This document shows positions 6,521 through 19,600 of a stretch of DNA of 44,290 nucleotides, in pieces. The notes under the pieces are model-generated. The model was not told the DNA's origin and searched no databases. It was given only the letters and a program-made list of their open reading frames with translations. This DNA comes from Propionibacteriaceae bacterium. GTDB lineage: Bacteria > Actinomycetota > Actinomycetes > Propionibacteriales > Propionibacteriaceae. The position numbers and the translations under genes are program-made. Location: contig JAISCA010000011.1 in NCBI GenBank assembly GCA_031265875.1, positions 1-44,290 of the forward strand, read 5' to 3'. How positions within the stretch are numbered: position 1 is the stretch's first letter; the number at the start of each line of letters is the position of its first letter.

Positions 6521-8386
6521 GACCAGCTCAGCCTCAGCCAAAGCCACCACCTGGTCAGCCGTCAAACCGGCTTCGGCCAATAGCTGGGCCCGCTTCCCCT
6601 GCGGCACGAAACCGGCCCGAATGGCCAAACGGCGCACCGGCTGGGCCCAGCCGGCGTCGGCCAAAGCGGCTGTCAGAGACTGGCCTAGACCACCGCTGTC
6701 GATGCCGTCCTCCAACGAGATGACGACCTCGGCGGTGCTGGCCAAAGCCACCAGGCCGGTTTTGACAGGCAGGGCCCAGACCGGGTCGACCACCGTGACG
6801 GAACGGCCCTGGCCAGCCAAGCGGCGGCCGGCTGCGACCGCCACCTGAGCCAGCGGCCCGTAGCCGACGATCAACACCCCGGTGTCACAACCGCTTTGGA
6901 ACAAGACGTCGAGGCCGTCTCGCACTTCGACCGGGGGCAGGTCGTCCGTCACCCGGCCCCGGGGGTAGCGCACCACAGTGGGATGGTCGTCACAGGCCAC
7001 GGCCTGGCGCAGCGCCTGGCGCAGACGGGTCTGGTCACGCGGCACAGCCAGACGTAACCCCGGCACCAAAGAGGCCATGGCCATGTCCCAGACACCGTGG
7101 TGGCTGGGACCGTCCGGGCCGGTCAGGCCAGCCCGGTCGAGCACGAAGGTGACGCCTAGCCGGTGCAAGCCGACATCCATCAGCAATTGATCGAAGCCCC
7201 GGTTGAGGAAGGTCGAGTAGAGCGCCACCACCGGATGGAAGCCGGCCGTGGCCAGCCCGGCGGCCGAGGCCACAGCGTGCTGCTCGGCGATGCCGACGTC
7301 GAAGGTCCGTTCCGGCCAGGCCAGCGCGAACGGCCCCAGTCCGACCGGTTCGACCATGGCCGCGCTGATGGCCACCAGATCGTGGAACTCCGCCCCCAAA
7401 TCCGTCAGCTCTTGGGCGAAGACCTCGGTCCAGGACGGGCCGGAGGCGGTCCGCAAAGGCTGGCCGGTGGTGGAGTCGATCCGGCCGACGGCATGGAAAC
7501 GATCCGCCTGGTGGTTCTCGGCCGCTTCGAAACCACGCCCTTTCTCAGTCAGACAATGGACCATGACCGGTCCGTGGAAGGCTTTGGCTTGTTGTAGGAC
7601 CTGCTCCAAAGCGGCCAAGTCGTGTCCGTCGATCGGACCGGCGTACTTCAGACGCAGGTCCGAGAACAGTCCCTGGGGGGCCAAGATGTCCTTGACGCCG
7701 GTCTTGAGGCCGTGTAGCAGGTCATAGGCCGGCCCGCCCACGCCTGGGACCGCTTGGACGGTCTGCTTGATCGCGTCCAAGAACTGCTCGTAACGCTGGT
7801 CGGTGCGCAGGACCGACAGATGACGGGCCAAGCCGCCCCGGGTCGGCGCGTAGGATCGGCCGTTGTCGTTCACGACGATCACCAGGCGCAGCTCAGGGTG
7901 AACAGAGATATTGTTGAGAGCCTCCCAGGCCATGCCCCCGGTCAGAGCCCCATCGCCCACCACCACGACCACGGTGTTGGGGTCGTGTCGAAGACGGAAG
8001 CCCTGGGCCAGACCGGTCCCCCAGCTGAGAGCGGTCGAGGCGTGTGAGTTCTCCATCCAGTCGTGCTCGGATTCGGCTCGCGCCGGGTATCCGCTCAAAC
8101 CGCCGGCTTGGCGCAGACTGGCGAAGGCGGCCTGACGGCCAGTCAGGAGCTTGTGCACGTAGCTCTGGTGGCCGGTATCGAACAAGATCGGGTCGTCCGG
8201 CGAGTCGAACACCCGATGCAGGGCCAGAGTCAACTCGACCACGCCCAGGTTCGGACCGAGGTGCCCACCGGTGGCGCTGACATGGTCGATCAGGAACTGG
8301 CGGATCTCATCCGCCAGTTCCCGTAACTGCTCTAGGTTGAGCCGACGCAAGTCGGTGGGACCGGAGATCTCAGGCAAGACAGCCAT
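6383..8386 (-). CDS. dxs: 1-deoxy-D-xylulose-5-phosphate synthase
   Basis: This 667-residue thiamin-diphosphate enzyme condenses pyruvate and glyceraldehyde 3-phosphate, the first step of the MEP isoprenoid pathway. Visible blocks are FDTGHQSYVHKLLTG, the thiamin-diphosphate motif GDGALTGGMAWEALNNI (around 142-158) and KYAGPIDGHD. The transketolase pyrimidine-binding part (FDVGIAEQHAVASAAGLA, with the catalytic Glu) and the C-terminal transketolase domain follow. It is a little longer than the usual 620-650 residues: about 30 extra C-terminal residues (ending TVGLPGQSA) lie in the part overlapping rnd antisense. It supplies isoprenoid precursors for quinones and cell-wall lipid carriers. Confidence 0.97.
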   Translation of the reverse strand: MAVLPEISGPTDLRRLNLEQLRELADEIRQFLIDHVSATGGHLGPNLGVVELTLALHRVFDSPDDPILFDTGHQSYVHKLLTGRQAAFASLRQAGGLSGYPARAESEHDWMENSHASTALSWGTGLAQGFRLRHDPNTVVVVVGDGALTGGMAWEALNNISVHPELRLVIVVNDNGRSYAPTRGGLARHLSVLRTDQRYEQFLDAIKQTVQAVPGVGGPAYDLLHGLKTGVKDILAPQGLFSDLRLKYAGPIDGHDLAALEQVLQQAKAFHGPVMVHCLTEKGRGFEAAENHQADRFHAVGRIDSTTGQPLRTASGPSWTEVFAQELTDLGAEFHDLVAISAAMVEPVGLGPFALAWPERTFDVGIAEQHAVASAAGLATAGFHPVVALYSTFLNRGFDQLLMDVGLHRLGVTFVLDRAGLTGPDGPSHHGVWDMAMASLVPGLRLAVPRDQTRLRQALRQAVACDDHPTVVRYPRGRVTDDLPPVEVRDGLDVLFQSGCDTGVLIVGYGPLAQVAVAAGRRLAGQGRSVTVVDPVWALPVKTGLVALASTAEVVISLEDGIDSGGLGQSLTAALADAGWAQPVRRLAIRAGFVPQGKRAQLLAEAGLTADQVVALAEAELVSDRSREGLADRLGQEIALPAASPQTLELAPDGSAVVTVGLPGQSA

Positions 8387-8590
8387 GCCGACGAGTCTAG
8401 CTTCACTAGGTGCCTGGAACTCCTACGAATGAGCCGAGTTCGGTTTCTCGGGGTCCCCGAAAAGTACCGGACCGGAGCGAAGCGCAGGGAGGACACTTTT
8501 TGGGGCTTCTAGACGGTTCATTCCCGGGCGGGGCCGAGCGCGCTGGTCCGGGCGACCCGACTGACGCGACGAACAGGGGCCGGATCGACC

Positions 8591-9078
8591 TCAAGCCGAC
8601 CCGGTCGTAAGCCAGACCAACCAGATCGACCATTGCAGCCCGATCAGACCGGCCACCGCCCAGCGGCCCCAGCGCCAAACCGGCGGGACCTGACCGGTCT
8701 TCGCCGTGGCGCTGGCGGCGGCGGCTAAGACCGGGCCGACCAGGAGCAGGGTCAACCATTGGAACCGACTGGTCGTCACCACCAGTTGAGCGCTGACCAA
8801 TTCGACCAAGACCATCCATAAGGCCCAAGCCAGGCCCAGACCGAGCAGCCCGCTCAACCCGGCCAGAGCCGCCCAGCCGCCCAGACTGGCCGCTGACCCG
8901 ATCACCAGGAACTGGCAGATATCGGTCGGATCGTTGGCGCACAGGCCACTGGCGTTGACGATGGGGTACGCCACCAGCCCGACCAGCCCGGCCGCCAGCA
9001 AGGCCAGGATGGACGCTAGATAGGCCGTGGTGACCCGTTCCGCGCCCCAGATCTGGCGGGCCGGATCACCCCGTAGCT

Positions 9079-9082
<4 letters not shown>
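8591..9082 (-). CDS. Small polytopic membrane protein of unknown function
   Basis: This 163-residue protein has four or five hydrophobic stretches (roughly 20-42, 57-78, 80-102, 108-128 and 138-158) and few charges between them, so it is an integral membrane protein. It was not recognised as a named family. The start overlaps the end of the aconitase gene by 4 bp, so it is translated from the aconitase message. That arrangement suggests co-expression rather than a defined joint function. The 200 bp after it, before dxs, hold only weak inverted repeats and no further gene. Confidence 0.7.
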
Positions 9083-11790
<2,708 letters not shown>

Positions 11791-11862
11791 GGGCTAGTCC
11801 TCCTCGCTGTCTCGGGTCGCCGGTGACCGGCTCCCATAAGCAAGCTACCAAACCTGGCCGGT

Positions 11863-13113
11863 TCAGGCCCGTACCAAAGTGGCCATAGCCTCGACGTGAT
11901 GGGTCATGGGGAAGAGGTCGAAGGCGCGTAAATGGTCCAAGCGGTAGCCGGCTTGGTGCAGCCAAGCCAAGTCGCGGGCCAAGGCGGCCGGGTCACAGGC
12001 CAGATAGACGATACGGTCCGGCCCCAATCCGACCAACTGGTCGATGACGGCCCGGCCGGCTCCTCGCCGGGGCGGATCGAGCAGAACGGCTTGAACCGAA
12101 CCCGGTCCGCCGGCCGCCGGGCGGGATAGGAGCTTGGCCACTGGTCCGGCCCAGACCCGGGCTTGGGGCCAGTCGGCACAGTTGAGGCGGGCGTTGGCGG
12201 CGGCTACGGTGTCGCCCTCGATCGCCTGGACCCGGCCGCTGGAACCGACCGCTTGGGCCAGGGGCAAGGTGAACAAACCAGCGCCGCAGTAGAGGTCGAG
12301 CACGGTCGCCCCGCTCAGGTCGCCCAACTCGGACAGCGCCGCCTGGACCAGGACGGCCGGGGCCAAACGGTGGACCTGCCAGAAACCGGTCGGATCGACC
12401 CGGTAGACCAAATCGTCCCGGCTGGCTAGCTCGACGTGTTCCCAGACCACTCCCGGGCCAGGGGTACCGGACGCTAGCTCGACCGCAGTCAGCCGGGGCC
12501 CCTGATCGGGCCGGCCGCTGGAGCGCACCCAAGCCATCCGGCTATGCGGACGATAGGTCTCGGCCCAGGGCTGGGCGGCCTGAATGTCCTCGTGGGCCAA
12601 GGGCATGGAGTCGATCGGCACCAGCCGGTCGGACCAGGGGGCGTACATGGCCAGACGACCTCGCTGATCGGCTGTGAACTCGACCCGGCTGCGCCAAGCC
12701 AGACCGCCCCGGGCCTGGTCGCCGGGGGCCGCTTCCACCGTCACGGCCGCGTCCAGATGCCCGATCCGGCGCAATTGGCCGGTGATGACCGCCGCCTTCC
12801 AGTCCCGTTGGGCCTCCAGCCGGACGTGCCCCAGATCGGCTCCGCCCACCCCGCTGGTCCCAGCCAAGGGCCAGACGTGATCGACCCGATCGGGCGAGGC
12901 TTCCAACACCTCCAGGGTGCGGGCGAACCAGCAGCGGGACTGCCGCTGAGTCACCAGCGCCTGAACCGACTCCCCCGGCAAGCCGCCGCTGACGAAGACG
13001 ACCAGTCCCTCCCAGCGGGCCACGCAGAAACCGCCGTGGGCGACCGGACCGAGCCGGAGCGGTCCGATCCGCTGGCTTGGATCGGTTTCTGTCTTAGACG
13101 CTGTCTCAGGCAC
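11863..13113 (-). CDS. TrmA/RlmD-family RNA (uracil-5-)methyltransferase
   Basis: This 416-residue enzyme uses S-adenosylmethionine to methylate a uridine at C5 in rRNA or tRNA. An N-terminal TRAM-like beta-barrel (about residues 15-75, with VAHGGFCVARWEGLVVFV) precedes a Rossmann methyltransferase domain. That domain shows TVLDLYCGAGLFTLPLAQ as the AdoMet-binding motif I and VLLDPPRRGAGRAVID. The catalytic cysteine lies in IVYLACDPAALARDL (around residue 372), followed by FDLFPMTHHVEAMATLV as the C-terminal base region. No N-terminal iron-sulfur cysteine cluster is visible. A GTG at 13113 is used as start. Actinobacteria often carry this gene beside acn and dxs. Confidence 0.88.
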   Translation of the reverse strand: MPETASKTETDPSQRIGPLRLGPVAHGGFCVARWEGLVVFVSGGLPGESVQALVTQRQSRCWFARTLEVLEASPDRVDHVWPLAGTSGVGGADLGHVRLEAQRDWKAAVITGQLRRIGHLDAAVTVEAAPGDQARGGLAWRSRVEFTADQRGRLAMYAPWSDRLVPIDSMPLAHEDIQAAQPWAETYRPHSRMAWVRSSGRPDQGPRLTAVELASGTPGPGVVWEHVELASRDDLVYRVDPTGFWQVHRLAPAVLVQAALSELGDLSGATVLDLYCGAGLFTLPLAQAVGSSGRVQAIEGDTVAAANARLNCADWPQARVWAGPVAKLLSRPAAGGPGSVQAVLLDPPRRGAGRAVIDQLVGLGPDRIVYLACDPAALARDLAWLHQAGYRLDHLRAFDLFPMTHHVEAMATLVRA

Positions 13114-13196
13114 GCGCTCACCCCTTCGCCGCTGGCTGGGGTCGATTATGCCTCACTGGAGCGTTCGGCCGAGCCGGTCGCAGCGGCCGGAAAAGG

Positions 13197-13228
13197 CGTC
13201 AGCCGGTGGCATGAGCCACCGGCTGACG
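13197..13228 (-). terminator. Intrinsic terminator of the FGGY kinase operon
   Basis: Two perfectly complementary 14-base arms (CGTCAGCCGGTGGC and its reverse complement) enclose the loop ATGA. Read on the minus strand the hairpin is followed by CCTTTTCC, a short T tract. It lies 22 bp after the kinase stop codon and separates this operon from the methyltransferase gene. Confidence 0.85.
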
Positions 13229-13249
13229 GTTGGAGCTGCTAGTCGCGCC

Positions 13250-14806
13250 TCACCCCCAGTGTTTGGCGCAGACCGCAGCATGTTTGTTGTAGACATCGGC
13301 GTCCCGCAAGGCCAGGAAGGTGTCACGGAAGAGGCCGAACATGTCTGAATAAACTTCGCGGTTCTTCGGATTGGGTTCGATGAAGCCGTAGGGATGAACC
13401 ATGTGATCAACCGCCTCCTCGATGCTGGCGAAGACGCCGGCTCCAGTCGCACCCAGGATAGTCGAACCCAAGGTGGTGCATTCAGAGACGCGTAGCTTCT
13501 CCACCGGCCGGCCATAGACATCGGCCTGGATCTGGCACCAGAGCGGCGACTTGGCCCCGCCGCCGGACAGGCGGATGGCCTCGAAGGGTCGTCCCAACAC
13601 CTTCTCCATGGCCTCCACGATCAGGCGTAGCTCGTAAGCCCCGCCCTCCATCACGGCGCGCGCCATCATGCCGCGGTCGTGCATCAAGGACAGGCCGAAC
13701 GAGCCGCCCCGGGCATTGTCGTGGTAGTACGGGGTGACCTGGCTGGAGAAGAAGGGCAGGAAGAGATAGCCCTTGCAACCGGCCGGCGCGTTCTGAGCCT
13801 CCAAGCCGATGATGTCGTACGGATCCAGCCCAGTTTGCTGGGCGGCCGCGATCTCCGGTTGGGCGTAGGTGTCGCGCCACCAGCGCAGGCAGACGCCAGT
13901 GGCGAAAGCCAAGCCCTCCATGTCCCACTTGTTGGGGATGGCGTGGCCGCCGAAGAGGACCGAGTGGTCGGGATCCGGCTTGGCCGAGTCGACGTGGGCC
14001 ACCATGACCGAGGCCGTGCCGATGGTGATCTCGGACAGGCCTTCCCGGATGACGCCGGCTCCGATGGCGGCGCACTGCTGGTCGCCCGCGCCGACGCAGA
14101 TCGGCATGCCTTCGGCGAAGCCAGTGGCCTCGGCCGCTTGCCGGGAGACCACGCCGACCTGGCGCATCGGCGTCTTGACCGGCGGCAGCTTGTCCCGGTC
14201 CACGTCGATGGCGGCCAGCAGCTCATCCGACCAATCCAAGGTGTTGACGTCGGACATGCCATTGAGGGAGAGCGAAGCCGGGTCGGTGAAGAGCTCCTCC
14301 GAGCCCAGCTGATGCAGCAGCCACTCCTGGCCGTTGACGAACTTCCAGGCCCGCTCGTACAACTCGGGCTGACGGTCGCGCACCCACTTGTACTTGGCGT
14401 AGGCCCACAGTGCGCTCAAGGGCACGCCGGAGACCTCGTGGTACCGGTCCCGTCCCATCGACTGGGCGATGGCGTCGATCTCCTCCGTGGCCCGGGCGTC
14501 CGACCAGACGATGGAGTCATGCAGGGGCCGCCACTGCTGGTCCACCCCGACGAAGGTGCCCCGCTGGCTGGAGATGCCGACCGAGCCGATCTCAGACGGC
14601 TTGATCCCGGTCTTGGCCAGAACCTCTTGGGCGGCTTGGCAGACGGCGGTCCACAGCAGGTTGATGTCCTGCTCGACCCAGCCCGGGTGAGGGTACTTGC
14701 AGGGGTACTCACGGTAGCCGGTGCCGATGACGTTGCCGTTCAGGTCGGCGATCATCACGGTCGTGCCGGTCGTGCCGGCGTCAATTCCTGCGACGTATTG
14801 CGGCAT
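13250..14806 (-). CDS. FGGY-family carbohydrate kinase
   Basis: This 518-residue enzyme phosphorylates a sugar or polyol with ATP. The N-terminal phosphate-binding motif is GIDAGTTGTTV (residues 7-17). The likely catalytic base is D242 in CVGAGDQQCAAIGAG, and the C-terminal ATP-binding motif is RLSGGGAKSPLWCQIQADV. The length is typical for xylulokinase, glycerol kinase and fuculokinase relatives, and I cannot assign the substrate. The ATG has AAGGAG upstream. It is encoded downstream of a VOC-fold protein with a 22-bp gap. It is divergent from an SDR dehydrogenase, so it probably belongs to a small catabolic module for an uncommon sugar or polyol. Its own terminator follows. Confidence 0.9.
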   Translation of the reverse strand: MPQYVAGIDAGTTGTTVMIADLNGNVIGTGYREYPCKYPHPGWVEQDINLLWTAVCQAAQEVLAKTGIKPSEIGSVGISSQRGTFVGVDQQWRPLHDSIVWSDARATEEIDAIAQSMGRDRYHEVSGVPLSALWAYAKYKWVRDRQPELYERAWKFVNGQEWLLHQLGSEELFTDPASLSLNGMSDVNTLDWSDELLAAIDVDRDKLPPVKTPMRQVGVVSRQAAEATGFAEGMPICVGAGDQQCAAIGAGVIREGLSEITIGTASVMVAHVDSAKPDPDHSVLFGGHAIPNKWDMEGLAFATGVCLRWWRDTYAQPEIAAAQQTGLDPYDIIGLEAQNAPAGCKGYLFLPFFSSQVTPYYHDNARGGSFGLSLMHDRGMMARAVMEGGAYELRLIVEAMEKVLGRPFEAIRLSGGGAKSPLWCQIQADVYGRPVEKLRVSECTTLGSTILGATGAGVFASIEEAVDHMVHPYGFIEPNPKNREVYSDMFGLFRDTFLALRDADVYNKHAAVCAKHWG

Positions 14807-14827
14807 GGTCCACTCCTTACAGCTGCG

Positions 14828-15283
14828 CTAGCTCTTGGCCGCTGGTTGATAGATTTCGAGGTTGTAGCCATCCGGATCGTGCAGATAGAAGGCGATCGCC
14901 CCAGTGCTGGGTCCGGAATCGATCAGGATGGGCGGATTGATCACAGGGATGTCCCTCTCCAGACAGAGGGCGTAGCCCTTCATGGCATCGCTGGTGGCGA
15001 AGCAGAGATGACTGCTGCGGGGATTGTGGGGCTGGCCGTCGTGCGGTTCGCCCTTGGGCTGGACATATTGGATGAGTTCCAGTCTCAGCCCGGGGCAGAC
15101 GACGAACGCCACATGCAGAATTCCATCGGGATAACCTGTGATTGTCCGAATGTATTCAAGATCCACATTGTAGCGAATGTTGTCGAGTTCCATCCCCATG
15201 ATTTCGGTGTAGAACGTGACGGATTGATCGATGTCAGAGACCGTCAGGCCGACGTGATTCATACCGGTGAATAGTTTTTCCAT
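14828..15283 (-). CDS. VOC-family (glyoxalase/dioxygenase fold) protein
   Basis: This 151-residue vicinal-oxygen-chelate protein has the paired beta-alpha-beta-beta-beta units of glyoxalase I, methylmalonyl-CoA epimerase and extradiol dioxygenase relatives. Candidate metal ligands are H10 (MNHVGLTV), E69 (LRLELIQYV), H92 (SSHLCFAT) and E143 (YNLEIYQP), which is a full set. The ATG at 15283 was chosen because the VOC pattern starts directly after it; a TTG or GTG 9-12 bp upstream is possible. It is the first gene of the kinase operon and probably acts as an epimerase, isomerase or lyase on the same substrate. The exact reaction is unknown. Confidence 0.85.
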   Translation of the reverse strand: MEKLFTGMNHVGLTVSDIDQSVTFYTEIMGMELDNIRYNVDLEYIRTITGYPDGILHVAFVVCPGLRLELIQYVQPKGEPHDGQPHNPRSSHLCFATSDAMKGYALCLERDIPVINPPILIDSGPSTGAIAFYLHDPDGYNLEIYQPAAKS

Positions 15284-15811
15284 ATGACTCACCAATAACC
15301 TTCATACGTTGCAAAAAAGCGATCACGATTCGAGAAGTCTCCCGAGGGCGTTCCGGCGCGAACGGATGGCATTGTCGGAATCGGCGCGGCCACGTTGCCC
15401 CGTGCCTGCGATGCAGCGTAGTCCCGCTCGCTTCGGGCTGTCAACGCTTTCTCTGGCCCTCATCGAGCGGTCTTTGCCGGCCGCCCAGACGGGCATTGGA
15501 CCGCTTAGGAAGGGTCCAACTAAGTAGTGTGAGCGGTCCACACTTGAGCTTTGTGATGTTCTTTTCGATAACTCCTTTGCCGTGCTCATACGACTTCTAC
15601 AAACTCTCGGCAGTTCTCCTAGGGAAGCCCTCCGAATTGATTACCGAGCGGTCGTAGCTCTGGTCTATTCGGCCCGGTTTGGGCTACCATGTTGGCCAGC
15701 ACAGGGCTGGGCCGCAGTCACTGGGATGAGTTCGAACACTGAGACGAGTTTGAACACAGTGACGCCGGACCTTCCGCATTCAACGTCGAATTTAAGAAAA
15801 GGGGCACAATC
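15284..15811. promoter_or_regulatory. Shared control region of the VOC-kinase and SDR transcription units
   Basis: This 528-bp gap between divergent genes holds no convincing gene but is rich in repeated sites. GAGCGGTC occurs at 15465-15472, 15531-15538 and 15646-15653. TGGACCGCT (15497-15505) and AGCGGTCCA (15532-15540) are perfect inverted 9-mers. TTGGACC (15496-15502) also pairs with GGTCCAA (15513-15519). Closer to the SDR start, two 18-bp direct repeats beginning GAGTT(C/T)GAACAC stand head to tail at 15728-15745 and 15746-15763 (15 of 18 identical). These look like operators for a sugar-responsive regulator that is not encoded nearby. Confidence 0.6.
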
Positions 15812-16585
15812 ATGATTGCTCAAACCAGCTTAGCTGGGAAGACCGCCCTAGTGACTGGAGCGGCCCAAGGCATCGGCCGGGGCATCGCCATCGAGTTAGT
15901 CGCCGCCGGCTGCCGTCGACTCACCATCGTCGATCTGGTGGCCGGCGAGGAACTGCGCCAGACCGTAGCCGAGCTGGAGTCCAGAGGAGCCGAGGTCCTG
16001 TTCGTCGGCGGCGACGTCTCCCAGACCGCCACCGTCACCCAAGCGGTCGACCAAACGGTCCAGCGCTGGGGCCAGATCGACATCATCGTCAATAACGCCG
16101 GCATCTCCAAGCCGACCAGCTTCTTCGAGACTTCAGACGAGCAGTGGGACCAGGTCCTTAGAGTCAACCTACGCTCGGTCTTCCTCTTCATGAAGTACGG
16201 CGGCATGGCCATGCGCGACCAAGGCGGCGGCGCCATCGTCAATATGAGTTCGATCTCCGGCATCACTGGCGGCTCGACCGGGCCGGATTACGGCGCCTCC
16301 AAGGCCGGCGTCATCGCCTTGACCAAGTTCGGGGCCCGCCGGCTGTCCGAATTCGGCATCCGGGTCAACGCCGTCGCTCCCGCCACCATCAACACCGAGA
16401 TGATCGCTCGTAACTACGCCAGTCTGTCGCCGGAGGAGAAGGCCAAGCGACTGTCCAATATCCCGATGGGCCGCATGGGCGAGACCAGCGAGGTCGGCCG
16501 GCTGGTCGCCTTCCTGGCCTCGGACGCCGCCAGCTACGTCACCGGTGAGACCGTCGGCGTGACCGGCGGGCGCATGAGCAGCTGA
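15812..16585 (+). CDS. SDR-family oxidoreductase
   Basis: This 257-residue NAD(P)-dependent dehydrogenase of the classical short-chain family shows every key element. The nucleotide-binding motif is TGAAQGIG (15-22), NNAG is at 94-97, and the catalytic S146 or S147, Y160 and K164 lie in YGASK. The C-terminal VTGETVGVTGG closes the fold. It resembles FabG-like and polyol dehydrogenases. D41 in TIVDLVAG at the end of the second strand suggests NAD(H) preference (inference). AAAAGGGG precedes the ATG. Its divergent pairing with the FGGY kinase and VOC genes across a common control region suggests oxidation or reduction of the same sugar or polyol. Confidence 0.9.
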   Translation: MIAQTSLAGKTALVTGAAQGIGRGIAIELVAAGCRRLTIVDLVAGEELRQTVAELESRGAEVLFVGGDVSQTATVTQAVDQTVQRWGQIDIIVNNAGISKPTSFFETSDEQWDQVLRVNLRSVFLFMKYGGMAMRDQGGGAIVNMSSISGITGGSTGPDYGASKAGVIALTKFGARRLSEFGIRVNAVAPATINTEMIARNYASLSPEEKAKRLSNIPMGRMGETSEVGRLVAFLASDAASYVTGETVGVTGGRMSS

Positions 16586-16616
16586 GGGAGCCCCTCCCCC
16601 AGCTGATCGCTCTGGA

Positions 16617-19600
16617 TCATTCGCTGCGGAGGGCTTCGACCGGGTCACGCCGGGAGGCGGCCGAGGACGGGATCAACCCGGCCAGGAAGGTCAGCCCCAT
16701 CGACACCGCCACCAGCCCGGCCGCTGGCAGCGCCGGCAGGATGGCGATGCGATCGATGTCGAAGCGACCGCTGACGAAGGCGTTGGCCGGCAGGGTCAAG
16801 AGCAAGGTGGCGGCGATGCCCATGGCTCCGGCCACGAAGCCGATGATCAAGGTCTCGGCGTTGAAGACGCGGGCGATGTCGCGTTTGCGCGCGCCCAAGG
16901 CCCGCAGGATGCCGATCTCCTTCTTACGCTCCAGGACCGAGATGTAGGTGATGACGCCGATCATGATGGAGGAGACGACCAGAGAGATCGAGACGAAGGC
17001 CACCAGGACGTAGCTGATCATGTTGACGATGTCGGTGACCGAGGACATCAAGGCCCCCACAATGTCGGTGTAGGTGATGACCCGTTCGGTCAGTCCGCTC
17101 TGGGTCATGCGTTCGTTGTAAGCGTCCAGAATGTCAAGCACGGCTTGCTTATCCTCGAAATCCTTGGGGTAGATGTCGATGGACGAGGGCTTGGCCAGGT
17201 CGGCGTACCCTAACTTACTTAAATTGCTATCATATGAGTTGTCTTCGTTGCGCAGCAGCGACATCATCAAGCCGGACAGTTCCTCCTGGGACATGCTGAG
17301 GCTGAAAGCGTCGGTGAATTGGGCCGGATCGATCCGCATGGCCTGGCTCAAGTTGGACTGCAATTGGAACATGGCCCGGTTCATGGAGTTGGCGACCTGG
17401 CTCTGGACCGCCTGCAAGACGGCCTCCATGTACGAGCGCATGACCGCCTCGACATAGCCTTGGAGGGCGCGGCTGACCTGTCGCTCGACCGTCTGCAAGG
17501 CGGTCACCTGACCCAGCTCCGTCATCAATTGGGCACTGACCTCGGGCGACTCCAGCCAGGCCGGGAAGCCGTCGATCATGGCCTGGGGGTCGGTCACCCC
17601 GTTCAGCAGGCTGTAGGTGGCGTAATCGCTCATGACCTGGGAGACCAACTGATTGAGCTGTTCGACCTCGGCTTCGGACAGTTCGAGGTCGAGGCTAGTC
17701 GCCATGGCCGACAGATCGGGGGCTGGCACCGCCGGTAGCTGACCCATGATGGCGTCGGGATCGATGGCGCGCGAGAAGTCCAGGCCGGCGGTGACAGAAG
17801 CGGTGTCGAATTGGAAGGCCTGGGTCAGAGCCGCCTGGTCGACCTGGATCAACCCGGCCAAGTCCAAGCTGGCCGGGGCGGACTGAGCGGCCTCGTCGAC
17901 GAAGCGTTGCCCGGAGAAAATGTTCAGCCCCGGATCGGCCAGTTGCTGGCGCACGATCTCGGTCTGGGCCGACTCGGCCATCAATTGACGCACCAGATCG
18001 GCGGTGTAGTAGAGGCCCGGGGACAACGAGGTGGCCTGGGCGTCCGACTTGGGTGAGGCCAGACCCGTCACGCGCAAGGTCGTCCCCGACTCGACCAGCG
18101 GCTTGAGATGGGTCTGGTCCCGGCTCAGATCGGTCCAGATCTGATAGGTCGGGTCCCAGACGTAGTAGTCCCAGGGGCGGACCAGTTTGAAGGTGACATC
18201 CAGCAACTGCTCGTAGCTGTAGGTGCGCCGATCCTGCGGCACCACGACGGTCTCGTTGTTGGCCATCTGGTTCACCATGCGGTCCAGCTCAGCTGGGTCG
18301 CGCAGCCCCATGGCGTAGAGCAGCAGATCCGACACCCATCCGCCGGAGCCCAGCACCAACAGGCACTCATCCGCCGCCGTCGGCCAATCCCCCGCCACGA
18401 CGTCGTATTGGTCGGCCAAGAGATCGGTGTCGTCCATCAACTGGTGGAAGACGTCGGTGCTGAAACCCATCGACAGGAGGGAACTGGTGGAGGAGCCCGA
18501 GCCGAAGCCGAGGGCACTGAAGCTGTTGTTGGGATTGACCTGGCGGACCGCTTGGCTGGTGTCGGAGGCGTAGATCTGAGGGCTGACCGAGTAGGTGTAC
18601 TGGATGCTGTTGACCAATTCGGCCACGCCCGAGTCGGGCTGGTCCAGGTAGGTCTTGAGGGCGGCCAGGTCGTTCGAACCGATGCGGGAGAACAGACGCG
18701 AGAGCAGACGCGACTCCCGCACCTGGCCGGTTGGCTCCGTGGCGTCCTCCGAGCCGGGCTGACCACCGGCTTGGTTGGCCATCATCAAGGAGGTGATGTC
18801 GACCCCGGTCGATTGGATCGACAGCGGATAGATGGTCAGAGTGTCCTCTTCGACCTGGCGGATGTAAGTGTTGACGCCGTTGGCCAAGGCCAAGATGGCG
18901 GCGATGCCGACGATGCCGATGGAGCCGGCGAAGGCCGTCATCAAGGTGCGGCCCTTCTTCGTCAACAGGTTGTTCAAGGACAAAGCGATGGCGGTGAAGA
19001 AGGACATGCTGGTCTTGCGCACGGCCTTGGCTGTCTGACCGGCTGGAGGCGCCTCGGTCTGATAAGGGTCGGAGTCGGCCTGGACTTGGCCGTCGTGCAG
19101 GTTGACGATACGGGTGGCGTAAGCGCGGGCCAGATCCGGGTTGTGGGTCACCATGATGACCAAGCGGTCGCGCGCGATCTGGCTGAGCAGGCCCATCACC
19201 TGCTGGCCGGTCTTGGAGTCGAGCGCGCCGGTCGGCTCATCGGCCAACAGGATCTCCGGATCGTTGATCAGAGCTCGCGCGATCGCCACCCGCTGCATCT
19301 GTCCACCGGACAATTGGGTCGGCCGTTTCAGCATGTGGTCGGCCAAGCCGACCTCGGTCAGGGCCTGGACGGCCCGGCGGCGGCGCTCCGGGCGGTCCAC
19401 CCCGGCTAGGGTCAAGGCCAACTCGACATTGGTCAGAACGCTCTGATGGGGAATCAGGTTGTAGCTCTGGAAGACGAAGCCGATGCGATTATTGCGGTAG
19501 GTGTCCCAGTCGCGGTCCTTGTAGCGGCGGGTCGAGACGTGGTCGATCACCAGGTCGCCGGAGTCGTACTGATCGAGACCGCCGACCAGGTTGAGCAGGG

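Noticed and set aside
8400-8590. Hairpin-like GGGG/CCCC stretches between dxs and the membrane gene
   Set aside because: The loops are too short or the stems too short to support a terminator call.
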